Shown: positions 19,357 to 20,927 of the stretch, one piece after another
How positions within the stretch are numbered: position 1 is the stretch's first letter
Layout: the number at the start of each line of letters is the position of its first letter
From: an uncultured Selenomonadales bacterium
GTDB taxonomy: Bacteria; Bacillota; Negativicutes; Selenomonadales; Selenomonadaceae
Direction of reading: 5' to 3'
DNA: 20,927 nt
NCBI GenBank assembly: GCA_937915725.1
Contig: CALGGV010000261.1
Coordinates: forward strand, 1 to 20,927
Translations under genes and position numbers: made by a program
The notes under the pieces: generated by a model
What the model saw: the letters and a program-made list of their open reading frames with translations, nothing else
Told to the model about the DNA's origin: nothing
Databases searched by the model: none

Positions 19357-20927
19357 ATGAAACGTCTGTCAATCACAAGAAAAATTTTAATTTCGTATGT
19401 TTTATTGGTTGTAGTAGTGGCGGCGTTGTCAGTCATAATGATTTTACCAAAACAAATTCAAGAAATGAATACCAACTTAGAAAATTCCCTGTCAAGAATG
19501 GCGTATATTTTGGCGTATGATATTGAAGTAAAAGCCGCGCTTGAAGATGGCGGCTGTTCAGAGTGCTTAAAAAAAAGAATTGACGGCATTGCACACATTA
19601 CAAAAAACACTATCGATTATATTGTAATTGCAAATACAGAAAATGTTAGATTGTATCACCCGGATAAATATCTGATAGGAAAAAAATTTGTTGGTGGAGA
19701 CGAAGTTGACGCGCTTAACGGCGTCCGTGATGAATACGTTACAACTTTTAAAGGACACCCTGATATTCAAAAACGCGCCTTTCATTCCGTGCGAAATGAC
19801 GAAGGAAAAGTTATTGGATTTGTTATGGCGAGTACTTCGACAAAAAATATTGAACTTCACAAGCGGGAAATTGTAGCAAGCGCGTTTGGATTTTTGACAA
19901 TTTCACTTGCTACTGGATTATTTTTGGCGTATGGAATTTCTACCAGTATTCGGCGGATTTTGCTGGGCTACGATCCTACAACTTTTGCGCAAATGTATCT
20001 TCAGCGCGAAGAAATTTTGGACAAACTCAACGAGGGGATTTTTGTTGTCAACGAAAAACAAAAAATAATTTATAAAAATTTACCGGCAAAATCTTATATT
20101 AAAGAAAATTTTTTGTCTGACAGTTCGCCAATTTACGCCGGCTCCTCCAAGTGTTTCAATTCAAATTTAATAATTCCGTGGTCAATGATTGAACTTGAAG
20201 ATAAATCTTTTTTGGTAAGTATGGTACCGTTGCGCCCGCTTGAAAATCTTGACGCGGTTATGGTAATTCTGCGCAATCGAACTGAATTTGTAAATCTAAC
20301 GGAACAACTTACCGGCTTAAATCACATAATCGACGCCCTGCGCGCCAATACTCACGAATTTAGAAATAAAATGCACATAATTTCCGGCTTGTTGCAACTC
20401 GGCGAAAATGAACAAGCTATAGAATTTATCAGCGAAGAAGGCTCCGATAAACACGGACAAAATATTTTGCGGCTGATTCAAGATAAAACCATTGCCGCGC
20501 TTTTACTCGGAAAGGCTAACCGCGCCGCCGAATTGAATATTGATTTTGAACTTCGCAGAGATAGTAATTTGCCGGAAAAAAATTCTTTTCTTTCGACGCG
20601 GGAGCTTGCATTAATTATTGGAAATTTGATTGAAAATTCTTTTGAGGCAACAGCTGAAAAAAAAGGAGCGCGGCAAGTTGAAATTTTTATTGGGGTAAAT
20701 TCGCAGGGCTTAACAATTATTGTTGACGATACGGGCTGCGGAATGACTGAAGATGAAATTCGCCAAGTTTCAGCCGGCGGTTATACTACAAAAGGCGCAG
20801 GGCACGGCTACGGAATGAAATTAATTCGTGAAGTTGTCGATAGGCACAAAGGATTTTTGCAAATTGATTCTGAACCAAAAACCGGCACTTCAATTACTGT
20901 TAATATTAATTCTGAAGAAAAATTTTA
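19357..20927 (+). CDS. CitA/DcuS-type sensor histidine kinase (window ends at or just before the stop)
   Basis: Membrane sensor kinase of the family that senses citrate, C4-dicarboxylates or related acids. Order: TM1 at about residues 10-31, an extracytoplasmic sensor region (32-170), TM2 at about 172-193, a PAS-like domain from about 218, then the kinase core. The H-box THEFRNKMHIISGLLQL has phospho-acceptor His333. The N-box GNLIENSFEA has Asn423 and Asn427. The G1 box is DDTGCGM (Asp457/458), and G2 is GHGYGMKLIREVV. This H-box form is typical of CitA/DcuS/DctS. The 523 codons seen include the whole kinase domain. The last bases are TA in frame, probably the start of a stop codon. ATG 19357 uses AGGAG at 19344-19348, 11 bp after the SGNH stop. 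A CitB-like response regulator is expected just outside the window. Confidence 0.92.
   Translation, partial: MKRLSITRKILISYVLLVVVVAALSVIMILPKQIQEMNTNLENSLSRMAYILAYDIEVKAALEDGGCSECLKKRIDGIAHITKNTIDYIVIANTENVRLYHPDKYLIGKKFVGGDEVDALNGVRDEYVTTFKGHPDIQKRAFHSVRNDEGKVIGFVMASTSTKNIELHKREIVASAFGFLTISLATGLFLAYGISTSIRRILLGYDPTTFAQMYLQREEILDKLNEGIFVVNEKQKIIYKNLPAKSYIKENFLSDSSPIYAGSSKCFNSNLIIPWSMIELEDKSFLVSMVPLRPLENLDAVMVILRNRTEFVNLTEQLTGLNHIIDALRANTHEFRNKMHIISGLLQLGENEQAIEFISEEGSDKHGQNILRLIQDKTIAALLLGKANRAAELNIDFELRRDSNLPEKNSFLSTRELALIIGNLIENSFEATAEKKGARQVEIFIGVNSQGLTIIVDDTGCGMTEDEIRQVSAGGYTTKGAGHGYGMKLIREVVDRHKGFLQIDSEPKTGTSITVNINSEEKF

Overview
The window is AT-rich, with strong AGGAGG-type ribosome binding sites, an oxygen-sensitive style of metabolism (flavodoxin/2x[4Fe-4S] protein, lactate permease) and a giant RTX-like surface or secreted protein. 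This fits an anaerobic, fermentative member of the Bacillota. A diderm lineage such as the Negativicutes (Selenomonas-like) is my best guess, because RTX proteins normally leave through a type I system spanning an outer membrane. That is inference; no rRNA or other marker is present.

Layout. 1-364 (minus): start of glgC (ADP-glucose pyrophosphorylase), cut by the window edge. 365-1080: a long non-coding stretch with several inverted repeats, including a three-arm element whose middle arm can pair with either neighbour. 1081-2640: L-lactate permease lctP, followed by a double hairpin terminator and an interspersed repeat. 2820-3587: EFR1-type flavodoxin/ferredoxin protein. 3588-3786: tandem 14-bp repeats and a good sigma-70 promoter. 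3787-5454: leuA (2-isopropylmalate synthase, long type). 5455-6075: second, inverted copy of the interspersed repeat, a terminator, a promoter, an 18-codon leader ORF with a near-perfect SD, and a cluster of palindromes.

6076-16890 is a single 3604-residue ORF, more than half of the window. It is built from about 17 cassettes of RTX-like nonapeptides, each closed by the same cap motif, and has no recognisable enzymatic domain. A strong terminator follows it.

17273-17635 (minus) is a small two-TM protein of unknown function. Divergent from it are a secreted SGNH/GDSL hydrolase with Fn3-like repeats (17729-19345) and, 11 bp downstream, a CitA/DcuS-type sensor histidine kinase (19357 to the window end). 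These two form an apparent operon behind a TTGATA-N17-TATAAT promoter.

The metabolic genes look like ordinary independent transcription units. The most unusual object is the giant cassette protein with its elaborate 5' region. No type I secretion genes, transposases, CRISPR arrays, tRNAs or rRNAs were found.
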